A stretch of DNA of 64,000 nt, taken from the NCBI RefSeq assembly GCF_022539505.1, contig NC_061510.1, forward strand, positions 37,039,047 to 37,103,046, written 5' to 3'. The notes under the pieces are model-generated. The model was given only the letters and a program-made list of their open reading frames with translations, had not been told where the DNA came from and made no database searches. Source of the DNA: Lolium rigidum. Lineage: Eukaryota; Streptophyta; Magnoliopsida; Poales; Poaceae. The position numbers and the translations under genes were made by a program. Within the stretch, counting starts at the first letter, position 1; each line of letters opens with the position of its first letter. This document shows, one piece after another, positions 21,778 through 33,474 of this stretch.

Positions 21778-23571
21778 TCCAGCTCCTTCTAACCTTTTGG
21801 ATCCATCGAAGTTCATAGTCCAGGTTCTCGATAAATCTGGGGGTCCTGTATTTTGCAGCTCCATCCACTCTGCGATGAAATCTGGCAAAATTTGCGACTT
21901 TATTGCTTTTCTTTTTTCGTACGTGATGTCCCGAGGAGAAAGTTCTATTCCCCAAAGGGAGACACGACCTGTGGCTTCTGGATTGTTTAGTATATTGGAT
22001 AGAGGCGCCTCATTGACCACTATTATCGGATGCGTCGAAAAATAGTGCCGCAATTTTCTTGCGGTTGTAAACACTCCGTATGCTAGCTTCTGGTACTGCG
22101 GGTACCGCTGTTTTGAAGGTGATAAAACTTCGCTGATGAAGTATACCGGTCTCTGCACTCCATGGAGTTTTCCTTCTTCTTCTTTTTCGACAACTAGCGC
22201 CGTGCTGACCACCTGGGGTGTAGCCGCAATGTATAACAGGAGGGGTTCCTTCTCTTTTGGCGCCACCAAGATTGGTGGTGTCGAAATTGTGCGTTTAAGA
22301 TCCTCGAAGGCTCTATCTGCCTCTTCATTCCACTGGAACTTCTCCCCTTGTTTGATTAGGGCGTAAAACGGTAGCGCCTTTTCTCCCAGCCTGGCGACGA
22401 ATCTGCTTAAAGCTGTGACTCGCCCAGTTAATTGCTGTATTTCTTTCAACTTTGTTGGCTTCCTCATTGTTACGATAGCTTGGATTTTTTCAGGATTAGC
22501 TTCAACCCCTCTTGCTGAGACCAGGAACCCAAGAAGTTCTCCCGCAGGGACGCTGAAAGAACACTTCGTCGGATTCAGCTTGAGACAGAATTTGTCAAGG
22601 TTGTCGAAGGTTTCCTTCAAGTCCTCGATTAACGTTGCCCCCTTCTTTGATGTTATGACGACATCATCGATGTATACTTGTACGTTTTTCCCGATCTGTG
22701 TTGCTAAGCACTTCTGCATCATCCGCTGATATGTTGCTCCCGCGTTTTTCAGACCAAAAGGCATTGTTCTATAGCAGAATACGCCGTAAGGTGTGATGAA
22801 CGCAGTTTTGACCTCATCTTCTTCTTTTAATCCGATCTGGTTATAACCAGAGTATGCATCCAAGAAGGAAAGACGTTCACATCCTGCCGTGGAGTCGATA
22901 ATTTGATCGATCCTCGGAAGGGGAAAGTGATCCTTTGGACAATGTTTGTTGAGACACGTAAAGTTGACACACATGCGAAGGACTTTAGAGTTTTTCTTCG
23001 GGACTAGCACTGGATTTCCTACCCATGTGGCCTCTGTATGCAGCTCCTTGATGAAACCAGCTTCTCTTAGTCGATCGATTTCTGACAGCATTGCTTTGCG
23101 GTTAGGTTCCGAAAAATGCCGCAAAGGTTGTTTGATTGGTCTCGCTATTCGATCCAAGTTTAGGTGGTGCTCGGCAAGTTCCCTGGGTACTCCTGGCATG
23201 TCAGATGGACACCATGCGAAGATTTTCCAGTGCTCACGGAGGAACTCGACGAGCGCGCTTTCCTATGCGAGGTCCATGTTTGTCGCGATGGACGTCGTTT
23301 TCTTCGGATCTGTCGGGTGGATCTGCACCTCCTTGGAATCTTTCGTCGTGTTAAAGGTTGGTTCCTTGTTAAATCTTCCTACATCTGGCAGCACATCATA
23401 ATCAGTCATGAGCCTTGACGCCACGTACTCTGCTTGCATCCCGAAAGTTTCTAACAGTCGATGAAAATCTTTGTCACATTTATCGGCTAACGCGAAGCTT
23501 CCTTTGACTGTGATTGGTCCCTTGGGTCCAGGCAACCTCCATGGTAGATACGTATAATGTGGTACTGCCAT
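21778..23571 (-). pseudogene. Tat pol: RT and RNase H domains
   Basis: The frame is open on the minus strand from 23571 to the insertion at 21778 except for one TAG at 23263-23265. From the Met at 23199, RT has 'FLDAYSGY' (residues 112-119), 'MPFGLKNAGATYQR' (146-159) and the catalytic 'YIDD' (176-179). Then come the thumb segment 'LLGFLVSARGVEANPEKI', and the ordinary RNase H ('LLLYIAATPQVVSTALV', 'YPQYQKLAYGVFTTARKLRHY'). It ends with the start of the extra RNase H ('WTMNFDGSKRLEGAG'), cut by the LTR of element A. The enzyme would reverse-transcribe the element RNA in cytoplasmic particles. Integrase and the rest of the extra RNase H are missing. Confidence 0.93.
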
Positions 23572-23593
23572 AAACCTCGCATATGCTGGTCGC

Positions 23594-25195
23594 TGATACG
23601 TCTCCGACGTATCGATAATTTCTTATGTTCCATGCCACATTATTGATGTTATCTACATGTTTTATGCACACTTTATGTCATATTCGTGCATTTTCTGGAA
23701 CTAACCTATTAACAAGATGCCGAAGTGCCGGTTGCTGTTTTCTGCTGTTTTTGGTTTCGAAATCCTAGTAAGGAAATATTCTCGGAATTGGACGAAATCA
23801 AAGCCCGAGGGCCTATTTTTCCACGAAGCTTCCGGAAGTCCGAAGACGAGACGAAGAGGGGCCACGGGGTGGCCAAACCCTAGGGCGGCGCGGCCCCACC
23901 CCCGGCCGCGCCGGCCTATGGTGTGGGCCCCCGTGCCGCCTCTTGACTTGCCCTTCCGCCTACTTAAAGCCTCCGTGACGAAACCCCCGGCACCGAGAGC
24001 CACGATACGGAAAACCTTCCGGAGACGCCGTCGCCGCCGATCCCATCTCGGGGGATCCAGGAGATCGCCTCCGGCACCCTGCCGGAGAGGGGAATCATCC
24101 CCGGAGGACTCTACGCCGCCATGGTCGCCTCCGGTGTGATGTGTGAGTAGTCTACCCCTGGACTATGGGTCCATAGCAGTAGCTAGATGGTTGTCTTCTC
24201 CCCATTGTGCTATCATTGTCGGATCTTGTGAGCTGCCTATCATGATCAAGATCATCTATCTCGTAATTCTATATGTTGCGTTTGTTGGGATCCGATGAAT
24301 AGAGAATACTTGTTATGTTGATTATCAAAGTTATGCTTATGTGTTGTTTATGATCTTGCATGCTCTCCGTTACTAGTAGATGCTCCGGCCAAGTAAATGC
24401 TTGTAACTCCAAGAGGGAGTACTTATGCTCGATAGTGGGTTCATGCTCGCATTGACACCTGGGACGATGTGACGAAAGTTCTAAGGTTGTGTTGTGTCTG
24501 TTGCCACTAGGGATAAAACATTGATGCTATGTCTAAGGATGTAGTTGTTGATTACATTACGCACCATACTTAATGCAATTGTTCGTTGCTTTGCAACTTA
24601 ATACTGGAGGGGGTTCGGATGATAACTCTGAAGGTGGACTTTTTAGGCATAGATGCGGTTGGATGGCGGTCTATGTACTTTGTCGTAATGCCCAATTAAA
24701 TCTCACTATACTCATCATGATATGTATGTGCATTGGCATGCTCTCTTTATTTGTCAATTGCCCAACTGTAATTTGTTCACCCAACATGCTTGTTCGTCTT
24801 ATGGGAGAGAGACCTCTAGTGAACTGTGGACCCCGGTCCAATTCTCTTTACTGAAATACAATCTACTGCAATACTTGTTTTACTTGTTTTCTCTCGCAAA
24901 CAATCATCTTCCACACAATACGGTTAATCCTTTGTTACGGCAAGCCGGTGAGATTGACAACCTCATCTGTTTCGTTGGGTCAAAGTACTTTGGTTGTGTT
25001 GTGCAGGTTCCACGTTGGCGCCGGAATCCCCGGTGTTGCGCCGCACTACATCTCGCCGCCATCAACCTTCAACGTGCTTCTTGGCTCCTCCTGGTTCGAT
25101 AAACCTTGGTTTCTTTCCGAGGGAAAACTTGCTGTTGTGCGCATCATACCTTCCTCTTGGGGTTGCCCAACGAACGTGTGAAATACACGCCATCA
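23594..25195 (+). repeat. 5' LTR of element E
   Basis: It starts TGATACGTCTCCGACGTATC and ends AATACACGCCATCA, 1602 bp. GC-rich U3 near 23820-24130. The TATA-like 'tacttaaa' at 23961 is a candidate core promoter. Confidence 0.93.
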
Positions 25196-25208
25196 AGCAT
25201 ATTTTCAC

Positions 25209-25226
25209 GGCGCCGTTGCCGGGGAG
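25209..25226 (+). promoter_or_regulatory. Primer-binding site of element E
   Basis: GGCGCCGTTGCCGGGGAG, 13 bp inside the 5' LTR end. The same site type is seen in elements A and C. Confidence 0.8.
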
Positions 25227-25492
25227 ATCAAGACACGCTGCAAGGGGAGTCTCCACTTCTCAATCTCTTTACTTTGTTTTTGTCTTGCTTTATTTTATTT
25301 ACTACTTTGTTTGCTGCACTTATATCAAAACACAAAAAAATTAGTTGCTAGCTTTACTTTATTTGCTATCTTGTTTGCTATATCAAAAACACAAAAATTA
25401 GTTTACTTGCATTTACTTTATCTAGTTTGCTTTATTCTTGTCTTGCACTCTATATTAAAAATACAAAAAAATATTTAGTTACTTTTGTTACC

Positions 25493-26358
25493 ATGTCTAG
25501 CTCTGAACCTGTTACTTCTTCGCCTGAAGAATTAGTTTTCACTTTTAAACAAGGGGATGAGGAGAGTTTTAAGGATGCTTGGTCTAGAATTTTTACTTCT
25601 TATCGTGAAACTGAACCTCAAATGACTCTAAGTTTGCTCCTTAGTAATTTTTATTTTGGTCTTATGGTTCGCTATAGATATGCTTTGGATACTTTAGTGG
25701 GAGGAGATTTCCTTCATTGCAATGGGGATCAAGCTTTTAATGCCATAAAGAAGTTGGTTGCATCACATGATTCAGTTAATAACTTTGATTCAGTCCTCAC
25801 TAGCATATATAGTAGATTAAATAATCTGGAGATAAGTACATCTCGCTTGAATGATAACTATTGCCACATTCGTAATCGTCTTGAACAAGTTTTAGTGAAC
25901 TCTAAACTCTCATTGTGGGATCCTGCTTGTTAAAATTGTTATCGGTGATCGAACCCTCCATGCCTACTGTGATATTATGTATGAATTTTGCCTTATGCCT
26001 GAAAGTATTTATAAATCTTTGAAACTTTGGGGAGTTGAGGAAGGAGGAGAAGAGATAACTCTCATTGATAACTCTACTATAATTCCTAAAGGAATAGCCG
26101 CAGGTGTGCATACAACTATTTGTGGAAGAACAATATCTATTGATTATCTTTTTGTTGAAACAGGAAAACTCACACTCGGAAGATCCCTGCTGAAACTAGT
26201 GGGAGCAGATCATTGATGTTGGAGAAGGCACTTTGAAATTCACCTCTATACCGGGAGAAACTCATATATTTCCTAAACCAAAGGGAAAGAAAAACAATAA
26301 GAAAGGTAAGGATAAAGCCCAAGGTAATGTTGACATTTCATCTCTTGATAATACTTGA
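25493..26358 (+). pseudogene. Gag / protease-like protein of element E (frameshifted)
   Basis: The ATG at 25493 gives MSSSEPVTSSPEELVFTFKQ, nearly the same as the protein of element A. The gag-like half is open to 25933, where an extra base after 'gatcctgct' shifts the frame. The protease-like half continues in another frame at 25977-26216 ('EFCLMPESIYKSL', 'LTLGRSLLKLVGA'), with a second shift near 26200. The Lys-rich tail and stop end at about 26358. As in element A, the active-site Asp is followed by Ile-Met, not Ser/Thr-Gly. This copy cannot make the full protein. Confidence 0.85.
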
Positions 26359-28967
26359 TACACACTTTTCGCGCCTAGCTGAAAGGCGTTAAAGAAAGCG
26401 CTTATGGGAGACAACCCATGTTTTTACCTACAGTACTTTGTTTTTATTTTGTGTCTTGGAAGTTGTTTACTACTGTAGCAACCTCTCCTTATCTTAGTTT
26501 TGTGTTTTGTTGTGCCAAGTTAAGCCGTTGATAGAAAAGTAAGTACTAGATTTGGATTACTGCGCAGTTCCAGATTTCTTTGCTGTCACGAATCTGGGTC
26601 CACCTCCCTGTAGGTAGCTCAGAAAATTATGCCAATTTACGTGCATGATCCTCAGATATGTACGCAACTTTCATTCAATTTGAGCATTTTCATTTGAGCA
26701 AGTCTGGTGCCGTTTTAAAATTCGTCAATACGAACTGTTCTGTTTTGACAGATTCTGCCTTTTATTTCGCATTGCCTCTTTCGCTATGTTGGATGAATTT
26801 CTTTGATCCACTAATGTCCAGTAGCATTATGCAATGTCCAGAAGTGTTAAGAATGATTGTGTCACCTCTGAATATGTCAATTTATATTGTGCACTAACCC
26901 TCTAATGAGTTGTTTCGAGTTTGGTGTGGAGGAAGTTTTCAAGGATCAAGAGAGGAGTATGATGCAACATGATTAAGGAGAGTGAAAGCTCTAAGCTTGG
27001 GGATGCACCCGGTGGTTCACCCCTGCATATATCAAGAAGACTCAAGCGTCTAAGCTTGGGGATGCCCAAGGCATCCCCTTCTTCATCGACAACATTATCG
27101 GGTTCCTCCCCTGAAACTATATTTTTATTCCATCACATCTTATGTGCTTTTTCTTGGAGCGTCGGTTTGTTTTTGTTTTTGTTTTGTTTGAATAAAATGG
27201 ATCCTAGCATTCACTTTATGGGAGAGATACACGCTCCGCTGTAGCATATGGACAAGTATGTCCTTGGTTTCTACTCATAGTATTCATGGCGAAGTTTCTC
27301 CTTCGTTAAATTGTTATATGGTTGGAATTGGAAAATGATACATGTAGTAATTGCTATAAATGTCTTGGGTAATGTGATACTTTGCAATTGTTGTGCTCAT
27401 GTTTAAGCTCTTGCATCATATGCTTTGCACCCATTAATGAAGAAATACATAAAGCATGCTAAAATTTGGTTTGCATATTTGGTTTCTCTAAGGTCTAGAT
27501 AATTTCTAGTATTGAGTTTGAACAACAAGGAAGACGGTGTAGAGTCTTATAATGTTTTCAATATGTCTTTTATGTGAGTTTTGCTGCACCGGTTCATCCT
27601 TGTGTTTGTTTCAAATAAGCCTTGCTAGCCTAAACCTTGTATCGAGAGGGAATACTTCTCATGCATCCAAAATACTTGAGCCAACCACTATGCCATTTGT
27701 GTCCACCATACCTACCTATACTACATGGTATTTTCCCGCCATTCCAAAGTAAATTGCTTGAGTGCTACCTTTAAAATTCCATCATTGACCTTTGCAATAT
27801 ATAGCTCATGGGACAAATAGCTTAAAAACTATTGTGGTATTGAATATGTAATTATGCACTTTATCTCTTATTAAGTTGCTTGTTGTGCGATAACCATGTT
27901 TACTGGGGGAACGCCATCAACTCATTGTTGAATTTCATGTGAGTTGCTATGCATGTTCGTCTTGTACTGAAGTAAGGGCGATCTATACTGAGTTGAATGG
28001 TTTGAGCATGCATATTGTGAGAGAAGAACATTGGGCCGCTAACTAAAGCCATGATCCATGGTGGAAGTTTCAGTTTTGGACAAACATCCTCAAATCTCTA
28101 ATGAGAAAAGAATTAATTGTTGTCAAATGCTTAAAGCATTAAAAGAGGAGTCCATTATCTGTTGTCTATGTTGTCCCGGTATGGATGTCTAAGTTGAGAA
28201 TAATCAAAAGCGAGAAATCCAAATGCGAGCTTTCTCCTTAGACCTTTGTACGAGGCGGCATAGAGGTACCCCTTTGTGAAACTTGGTTAAAGCATATGTA
28301 TTGCGGTGATAATCCAGGTAGTCCAAGCTAATTAGGACAAGGTGCGGGCACTATTGGTACACTATGCATGAGGCTTGCAACTTATAAGATATAATTTACA
28401 TGATGCATATGCTTTATTACTACCGTTGACAAAATTGTTTCATGTTTTCAAAATCAAAGCTCTAGCACAAATATAGCAATCGATGCTTTTCCTCTATGAG
28501 GACCATTCTTTTACTTTCAATGTTGAGTCAGTTCACCTATTTCTATCCACCTCAAGAAGCAAACACTTGTGTGAACTGTGCATTGATTCCTACATACTTG
28601 CTTATTGCACTTATTATATTACTCTATGTTGACAATATCCATGAGATATACATGTTACAAGTTGAAAGCAAACGCTGAAACTTAATCTTCTTTTGTGTTG
28701 CTTCAATACCTTTACTTTGAATTATTGCTTTATGAGTTAACTCTTATGCAAGACTTATTGATGCTTGTCTTGAAGTGCTATTCATGAAAAGTATTTGCTT
28801 TATGATTCACTTGTTTACTCATGTCATACACATTGTTTTGATCGCTGCATTCACTACATATGCTTTACAAATAGTATGATCAAGATTATGATGGCATGTC
28901 ACTCCGAAAATTATCCGTGTTATCGTTTTACCTGCTCGGGACGAGCGAGAACTAAGCTTAGGGATGC
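26359..28967 (+). other. Long non-coding 3' half of element E
   Basis: There is no long frame. Small conserved frames lie at 26658-26897 (MYATFIQFEHFHLSKSGAVL) and 27552-27752. The order of blocks matches elements A and B in reverse and element C at 60700-63569 more weakly. Motifs shared with all of them include 'ctgcgcag', 'cctcagatatgtacgcaact' and 'gcataagcttggggatgc'-like purine tracts. The polypurine tract 'taagcttagggatgc' is at 28953-28967. Confidence 0.8.
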
Positions 28968-30571
28968 TGATACGTCTCCGACGTATCGATAATTTCTTAT
29001 GTTCCATGCCACATTATTGATGTTATCTACATGTTTTATGCACACTTTATGTCATATTCGTGCATTTTCTGGAACTAACCTATTAACAAGATGCCGAAGT
29101 GCCGATTCTTGTTTTCTCGCTGTTTTTGGTTTCAGAAATCCTAGTAAGGAAATATTCTCGGAATTGGACGAAATCAAAGCCCGGGGGCCTATTTTTCCAC
29201 GAAGCTTCCGGAAGTCCGAAGACGAGACGAAGAGGGGCCACGGGGTGGCCAAACCCTAGGGCGGCGCGGCCCCACCCCCGGCCGCGCCGGCCTATGGTGT
29301 GGGCCCCCGTGCCGCCTCTTGACTTGCCCTTCCGCCTACTTAAATCCTCCGTGACGAAACCCCCAGTACCGAGAGCCACGATACGGAAAACCTTCCAGAG
29401 ACGCCGTCGCCGCCGATCCCATCTCGGGGGATCCAGGAGATCGCCTCCGGCACCCTGCCGGAGAGGGGAATCATCCCCGGAGGACTCTACACCGCCATGG
29501 TCGCCTCCGGTGTGATGTGTGAGTAGTCTACCCCTGGACTATGGGTCCATAGCGGTAGCTAGATGGTTGTCTTCTCCCCATTGTGCTATCATTGTCGGAT
29601 CTTGTGAGCTGCCTATCATGATCAAGATCATCTATCCGTAATTCTATATGTTGCGTTTGTTGGGATCCGATGAATAGAGAATACTTGTTATGTTGATTAT
29701 CAAAGTTATGCTTATGTGTTGTTTATGATCTTGCATGCTCTCCGTTACTAGTAGATGCTCCGGCCAAGTAAATGCTTGTAACTCCAAGAGGGAGTACTTA
29801 TGCTCGATAGTGGGTTCATGCTCGCATTGACACCTGGGACGAGTGACGAAAGTTCTAAGGTTGTGTTGTCTTTGTTGCCACTAGGGATAAAACATTGATG
29901 CTATGTCTAAGGATGTAGTTGTTGATTACATTACGCACCATACTTAATGCAATTGTACTGTTGCTTTGCAACTTAATACTGGAGGGGGTTCGGATGATAA
30001 CTCTGAAGGTGGACTTTTTAGGCATAGATGCGGTTGGATGGCGGTCTATGTACTTTGTCGTAATGCCCAATTAAATCTCACTATACTCATCATGATATGT
30101 ATGTGCATTGTCATGCTCTCTTTATTTGTCAATTGCCCAACCGTAATTTGTTCACCCAACATGCTTGTTCGTCTTATGGGAGAGACACCTCTAGTGAACT
30201 GTGGACCCCGGTCCAATTCTCTTTCTTGAAATACAATCTACTCGCAATACTTGTTTCTACTGTTTTCTCTCGCAAACAATCATCTTCCACACAATACGGT
30301 TAATCCTTTGTTACGGCAAGCCGGTGAGATTGACAACCTCACCTGTTTCGTTGGGGCAAAGTACTTTGGTTGTGTTGTGCGGGTTCCACGTTGGCGCCGG
30401 AATCCCTGGTGTTGCGCCGCACTACATCTCGCCGCCATCAACCTTCAACGTGCTTCTTGGCTCCTCCTGGTTCGATAAACCTTGGTTTCTTTCTGAGGGA
30501 AAACTTGCTGCTGTGCGCATCATACCTTCCTCTTGGGGTTGCCCAACGAACGTGTGAAATACACGCCATCA
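28968..30571 (+). repeat. 3' LTR of element E
   Basis: 1604 bp, collinear with 23594-25195 with only scattered differences. It is followed by the target duplication GTCGC. Confidence 0.93.
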
Positions 30572-30576
30572 GTCGC

Positions 30577-30960
30577 CCCAACAAGGCGTGATATTGCGAT
30601 GGGAAATCCACAACTTCAAACTCCAATCTTTCTATCCTGTAATTTTCTCGGGTCCCAAATTGAACGTCGAGATTAATCCTTCCCAACGGATAGCTCGGCT
30701 TCTCTGGTGTGATTCCATGGAAACGCATGTCAGTTGGATTTAGATTTGCTAGGGATATGTTCATCTTTCTCAATGTATCTGCATACATAAGGTTTAGACT
30801 GCTGCCTCCGTCTATGAAGACTCGAGATACGTCGAACCCAGCGATCACCGCTGGTAAGATAAGTGCTGACTGCCTCGGTCGAGGAACTTGTCTGCGGGTG
30901 ATCCGCAATTGTGAAGCCAATGTCCTGTCCCGACCAATTTAGGTACTCTATTGTTGGTGG
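30577..30960 (-). pseudogene. Tat protease domain (main copy)
   Basis: The minus-strand frame contains the aspartic protease active site as 'VFIDGGSSLNLMYADTL' and the flap/second loop region 'FEVVDFPSQYHALLGR', exactly where element E interrupts it. The same domain continues on the other side at 23571 ('VPHYTYLPWRLPGPKGPI'). It would cleave the Tat polyprotein. The motif is Asp-Gly-Gly-Ser rather than Asp-Thr-Gly-Ala. That variant is also present in the copy at 45800-46000, so it is likely native to the family. Confidence 0.85.
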
Positions 30961-33428
30961 AGGCATCTTCTCTGCCATGAACACTTGCCGCGAGATTACG
31001 TTCTGAGCCCTGTTAGATGGCCTACCTTTCTGAATCATCGAAACCGCGCCGTTGGAGTTAGGGTCCACATATGGAGGTGGGTGTGGTGCTGCCGCTATTC
31101 TGAGCTGGTGTCGATTTTTGTCTGTAACCGCGGGAGGAGGTGGTAAGTGGATCTCACTCGTAGGCCCTTGAGGGTTTCGATTTGCGGCTTGAGCGTTGGC
31201 TATCCCCGCTACTCGCAGCATTGCTTGAAAATTACGACAGTCCTTCTGCAGATGTCCTGACTGCCTTCTTCCATTGTTGTCGACACAAAAATGCATCTGG
31301 CATGGCCCGTTCATCATATCTTCGGGAGTTACGAAAGGTCTCTGAAACCTTGATCCGCTATTTTGCCTGTTATTTCGGGAATCATCTCTATTGTCGCCTC
31401 GCTGCACATTACTTCTTTGATATTCATCTCTATTGTTTCCTCCGTTGTTTCCCCGAAAACCAGCCGATATTTGGCCAGGAGCATCGTAATTCGAGAATTT
31501 CCGAGGAAATCGCCTTCTATTTTGATAGTTTCGGCTACGGTCCTCCTCTGGTGACCTGTGTCGTTTATTATGAACAGCATCCTCTCCGTCTGCCCATCTG
31601 TTTGCTATCTCCATTAGTGCTGACACTGTCCTTGGGTTAGTTCTCCCCAAGTCTTCGACGAAATCTCCTCGCCGAATTCACGCCACAAACGCATATATTG
31701 CTCTCTCGTCGGATATGTTCTCTGCCGAGTTTTTGATGATGTTCCACCTTTGGATGTACTTTCTCATCGATTCATCATGTTTTTGTCGACACGATCTCAG
31801 CTCTTCAAGTGATGCTTGGTTTTTGCGGGTTGATCGAAGTTCTTGACGAACACATCCTCAAAGCTGTCCCAGTTGTCGATGGATCCCGGAGGAAGTTTCT
31901 TTATCCATGATCTTGCGGCTCCACTCGGGTGTATTTGAATACTCTACATTGCTTGTTGCCCCGGTGCCACCTATCAATTTCACCGTCTCCGGATAATCGA
32001 CTAGCCAATCCTCGGGATCTTGCGGGCCATCGAATTTCTTGAAACTATCGGGTAACTTGAATCTCGACGGGACTCGAGTTTTTCGAACTCGTCTCGTAAA
32101 ACACGGGAGTCCACACATATCTTCCTCGGCAACTTCGGTGAATGCCGATGTTCCCTTCTTTCTTGTCGCGCTCTATCCACTACGGCTCGAGTCGTTGTGT
32201 CTCTGACTCCACTTGCTCTCGGTGGATCTTGCACTGCTGCGGTAGGTCTCAGACTATTTTGCCTTGCAGTTCCTTCGGGAGGTGTAGCTGCGAACGCTGC
32301 TCCCATGGCTCCGCATCCTGCCATGGCCATGTTATACAACGCTTCTCTTGGATCTCCGGGGGGTGGCCTGGACGCTAGGATAAAAGCTTGTGTCGCCATG
32401 TACCCTGCTTCCGGTGTTTTTGGAATAATATTCCCCCTCGTGTCGATTGACATAAAGGACATGTCGAGGTTTTGGATTAGAGTCTCTCTTTCTGCTTCAG
32501 GTATGTTTTGCAGCCGAGATCTTGCTCTCCTACGAGCTTCTCTATGACTATCTCCCGAAGTTCCTGAATGTCGACTTAACTCTGCTCTTCACATGCTTGA
32601 TGCGGAAGCTGCCTCCCTTCTTCTGTTCAAAGCAGCTGTCTCTTTTTCCAATTCTCTTCCTGCTCTGGCGAGCCTATACTGGTATGCTTGCAGTTCTTCC
32701 ACCGTAGCGGTTGTCTCCATTGGTTCAGAACCATCCATAGCTCTCGCTGCTCTATCCCATGCTGCTTGTGGAAGTTGAACTTTGACGCGTGGTGTAGGCC
32801 CGACATATTTAGTGCCCAAACCTCGCCTTAAGTCAGAGGGATCGACATATGGATTTCCCAATTCGTCGAAAGCCTCTGATGTCTCCTCCTGATCGCGACT
32901 TGTTTCTCCAATGGCATAAACCTGATGATATGTTGAATTTTGAACTTTACTGGGTTTGGTGACACCATCATATAGATTGGTGAAGACCTTGCCCACAGTA
33001 GTGGATCTGTCGATGAAGTTGAAGCTGTCGACGCTATTCGAGTCATCGCTTATATCGGAGTCCGCGGATGACTCGAAGGATATGTCGCTGAAGATTTTGG
33101 CGAGCTTTTCGCTTGCCCCGGTGTCGATGAAGCGTGGCGACGAAATTTCTCCGTCGCTTGACTCTGTTGACGATGCTGAATTCGAAATATCGGGATCGAC
33201 CGCCGATGATCCCGACGAGATCGGAATTTCGAGACGATATGATCCTTCCTTCTCGACGCGGAAGTGGAACTCTCCCAACGTCATCTCGATGGGCTCCTCC
33301 AGATACGCATATGCATCCAAACGGGAGGGCGGGTGAGGTACAAAATCAACGAGACCAGTTTCGATCTGTTTACCTTTGTCCATGATGTTGCTTGCTACCG
33401 ATGAAGTCGACGATCTTGAACGTGTCAT
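30961..33428 (-). pseudogene. Tat gag (main copy, frameshifted)
   Basis: The likely start is ATG at 33428 (MTRSRSSTSSVASNIMDKGK), 46 bases inside the primer site. The N-terminal part is acidic and Ser-rich ('DSDISDDSNSVDSFNF'). The Retrotrans_gag core runs around 32118-31650 ('SFKKFDGPQDPEDWLVDYPE'), broken by shifts near 31830 and 31950. An Arg/Asn-rich segment follows, then a knuckle 'CQMHFCVDN..GHLQKDC'. The frame changes at about 32590, 32000, 31850 and 31650. The copy at 46141-48357 has an intact core for comparison. The role would be the capsid of the element particle. Confidence 0.88.
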
Positions 33429-33456
33429 CGAGATCAGCTCCTTGTCGCCTCTAAAT

Positions 33457-33474
33457 CCCACAGACGGCGCCAAT
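33457..33474 (-). promoter_or_regulatory. Primer-binding site of the Tat element
   Basis: The minus strand reads ATTGGCGCCGTCTGTGGG directly after the 5' LTR. The same junction is seen at 55928-55945. The last bases of the LTR and the first of this site form a perfect 10-bp inverted repeat (see findings). Confidence 0.82.

Larger units (their letters stand above)
23594..30571 (+). mobile_element. Complete Athila-like non-autonomous element E
   Basis: A full element of 6978 bp with two LTRs, primer site, a gag-like frame, a long non-coding 3' half and a polypurine tract. The target duplication GTCGC is perfect (23589-23593 and 30572-30576). The copy of the host Tat sequence at about 45651-45661 shows the uninterrupted site 'gctggtcgccc', which confirms the insertion boundaries. 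By eye the LTRs differ at roughly 25-30 of about 1600 positions. It has no RT, RNase H or integrase. It resembles Sabrina-type Athila relatives of grasses (family name tentative). Confidence 0.93.

Noticed and set aside
21797..23401. Plus-strand open frames (for example 22946-23401) opposite the RT gene
   Set aside because: They are shadows of the strongly conserved minus-strand RT/RNase H frame and show no domain of their own.
23701..24139. Frames in the element E LTR (both strands, Arg/Pro-rich)
   Set aside because: They fall in the GC-rich U3 and recur in the 3' LTR. There is no start context and no domain.
32142..33336. Plus-strand frames over Tat gag
   Set aside because: Antisense shadows of gag, repeated in the same way at the second copy (47123-48508), with no independent support.
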